From contig CAKUMG010000346.1 in NCBI GenBank assembly GCA_934667465.1, positions 1-6,476 on the forward strand: a stretch of 6,476 bases of DNA, in the 5' to 3' direction. The notes under the pieces were generated by a model. The model was given only the letters and a program-made list of their open reading frames with translations, ran no database searches and was not told the origin of the DNA. Below are positions 5,991 through 6,476 of this stretch, piece after piece. A program made the position numbers and the translations under genes. Each line of letters begins with the position of its first letter. Position 1 is the first letter of the stretch. Origin of the DNA: an uncultured Actinoplanes sp. GTDB lineage: Bacteria; Actinomycetota; Actinomycetes; Mycobacteriales; Micromonosporaceae.

Positions 5991-6476
5991 TCAGGCGTGG
6001 GCGACGCGGGCGATGCCCCGGGCCCGGTACGGGGTGACGGCGCGCACCCGGACCGGCGCCGGCGCGCGGCCGGCGGTGTGCAGCACCCGGCACACGATCA
6101 GCGCGGCGGTGAGCCCCACCAGCGCGGAGAGCCAGACGGCGACCTGGCCGGTGGCCAGCCCGTACGTGAGCCAGGACGCGGTGGCACCGGCGGCCAGCCG
6201 CCAGCGCAGCGGCGAGAGCCCGCCCATGTCCTGCGTGCGGTCGCGCAGCAGCGACAGCGGCTGCGGCACCGCGGAGATGATCGAGGCGACGGCCAGCACC
6301 ATGCCGAGCACCGTGGCGGCCTGGGCGCCGGTGACCGTGGTGAGCGCGGCGATCGTGCCGGTCGCGGCGGCCGCGGTGAGGATGCCGGCCGCACCGGCGG
6401 CGCCGGTGACGAGCCGGCGGGCGGTCCGGGCGCCGGCGTGCCGGATCAGCACCGCGCACAGCACGCCCAGCCCGGC
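5991..6476 (-). CDS. PQ-loop / SemiSWEET-like membrane protein (5' end beyond the right edge)
   Basis: The frame is open to the window edge and encodes 161 residues without its N-terminus. Hydrophobic segments lie at about 1-11 (end of a helix), 22-48, 54-70, 94-109 and 113-132. The last three form one PQ-loop triple-helix unit: SAVPQPLSLLRD (68-79) with the PQ pair at 71-72, the polar loop TQDMGGLSPLRW, ASWLTYG (100-106) with the conserved W and YG, and WLSALVGLTAAL (115-126). A preceding linker helix and part of another suggest the 3-1-3 arrangement of SWEET-type sugar facilitators, with the first unit outside the window. The Asn usual in the last helix is replaced by Ser/Ala, so transport activity is uncertain. 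The tail from about 133 is basic and cytoplasmic-looking. GTG at 6464 is an internal in-frame codon that could be mistaken for a start. It lies 113 bp upstream of the sugar-binding gene, in the same direction. Confidence 0.75.
   Translation of the reverse strand, partial: AGLGVLCAVLIRHAGARTARRLVTGAAGAAGILTAAAATGTIAALTTVTGAQAATVLGMVLAVASIISAVPQPLSLLRDRTQDMGGLSPLRWRLAAGATASWLTYGLATGQVAVWLSALVGLTAALIVCRVLHTAGRAPAPVRVRAVTPYRARGIARVAHA

Noticed and set aside
5887..6459. 190-codon minus-strand frame overlapping the PQ-loop gene
   Set aside because: Arg/His/Gly-rich shadow; the alternative frame gives membrane helices and a PQ motif.

Overview
The window is very GC-rich, has strong G/C preference at third codon positions and uses GTG starts, all typical of a high-GC actinomycete. 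A membrane chemoreceptor with a motility-sigma-like promoter suggests a motile actinomycete, for example a zoospore former of the Micromonosporaceae (Actinoplanes type). That placement is inference; no marker gene is present. I see no rRNA, tRNA, CRISPR array, insertion sequence, phage gene or biosynthetic cluster.

Layout from left to right: (1) a Pro/Gln-linked Ser/Thr protein kinase on the minus strand, whose 3' part runs off the left edge (1-934); (2) a methyl-accepting chemotaxis protein on the minus strand (1034-2659); (3) a divergent promoter region (2660-2794); (4) a GNAT acetyltransferase on the plus strand (2795-3299) whose conserved C-terminus lies in a different frame from the rest; (5) a family 4 glycosyltransferase on the minus strand (3316-4509), convergent with the GNAT gene; (6) a 249-bp spacer holding a strong terminator, a coding-like fragment and the glycosyltransferase leader; (7) a XylF-type sugar-binding lipoprotein on the minus strand (4759-5877); (8) a PQ-loop/SemiSWEET-like membrane protein on the minus strand, cut by the right edge (5991-6476).

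Five of the six genes are on the minus strand, but each gap has its own promoter-like or terminator-like signals, so this looks like a row of mostly separate transcription units rather than one operon. Sensing and sugar handling recur: a kinase, a chemoreceptor, a sugar-binding lipoprotein and a PQ-loop protein. No functional link between them can be shown from this window.

I do not see a convincing undescribed system. The items most worth checking are the frame break at the end of the GNAT gene, the 27-bp perfect inverted repeat ending exactly at the left edge (likely an assembly fold-back), the conflicting start signals of the glycosyltransferase, and the sigma-28-like promoter of the chemoreceptor.
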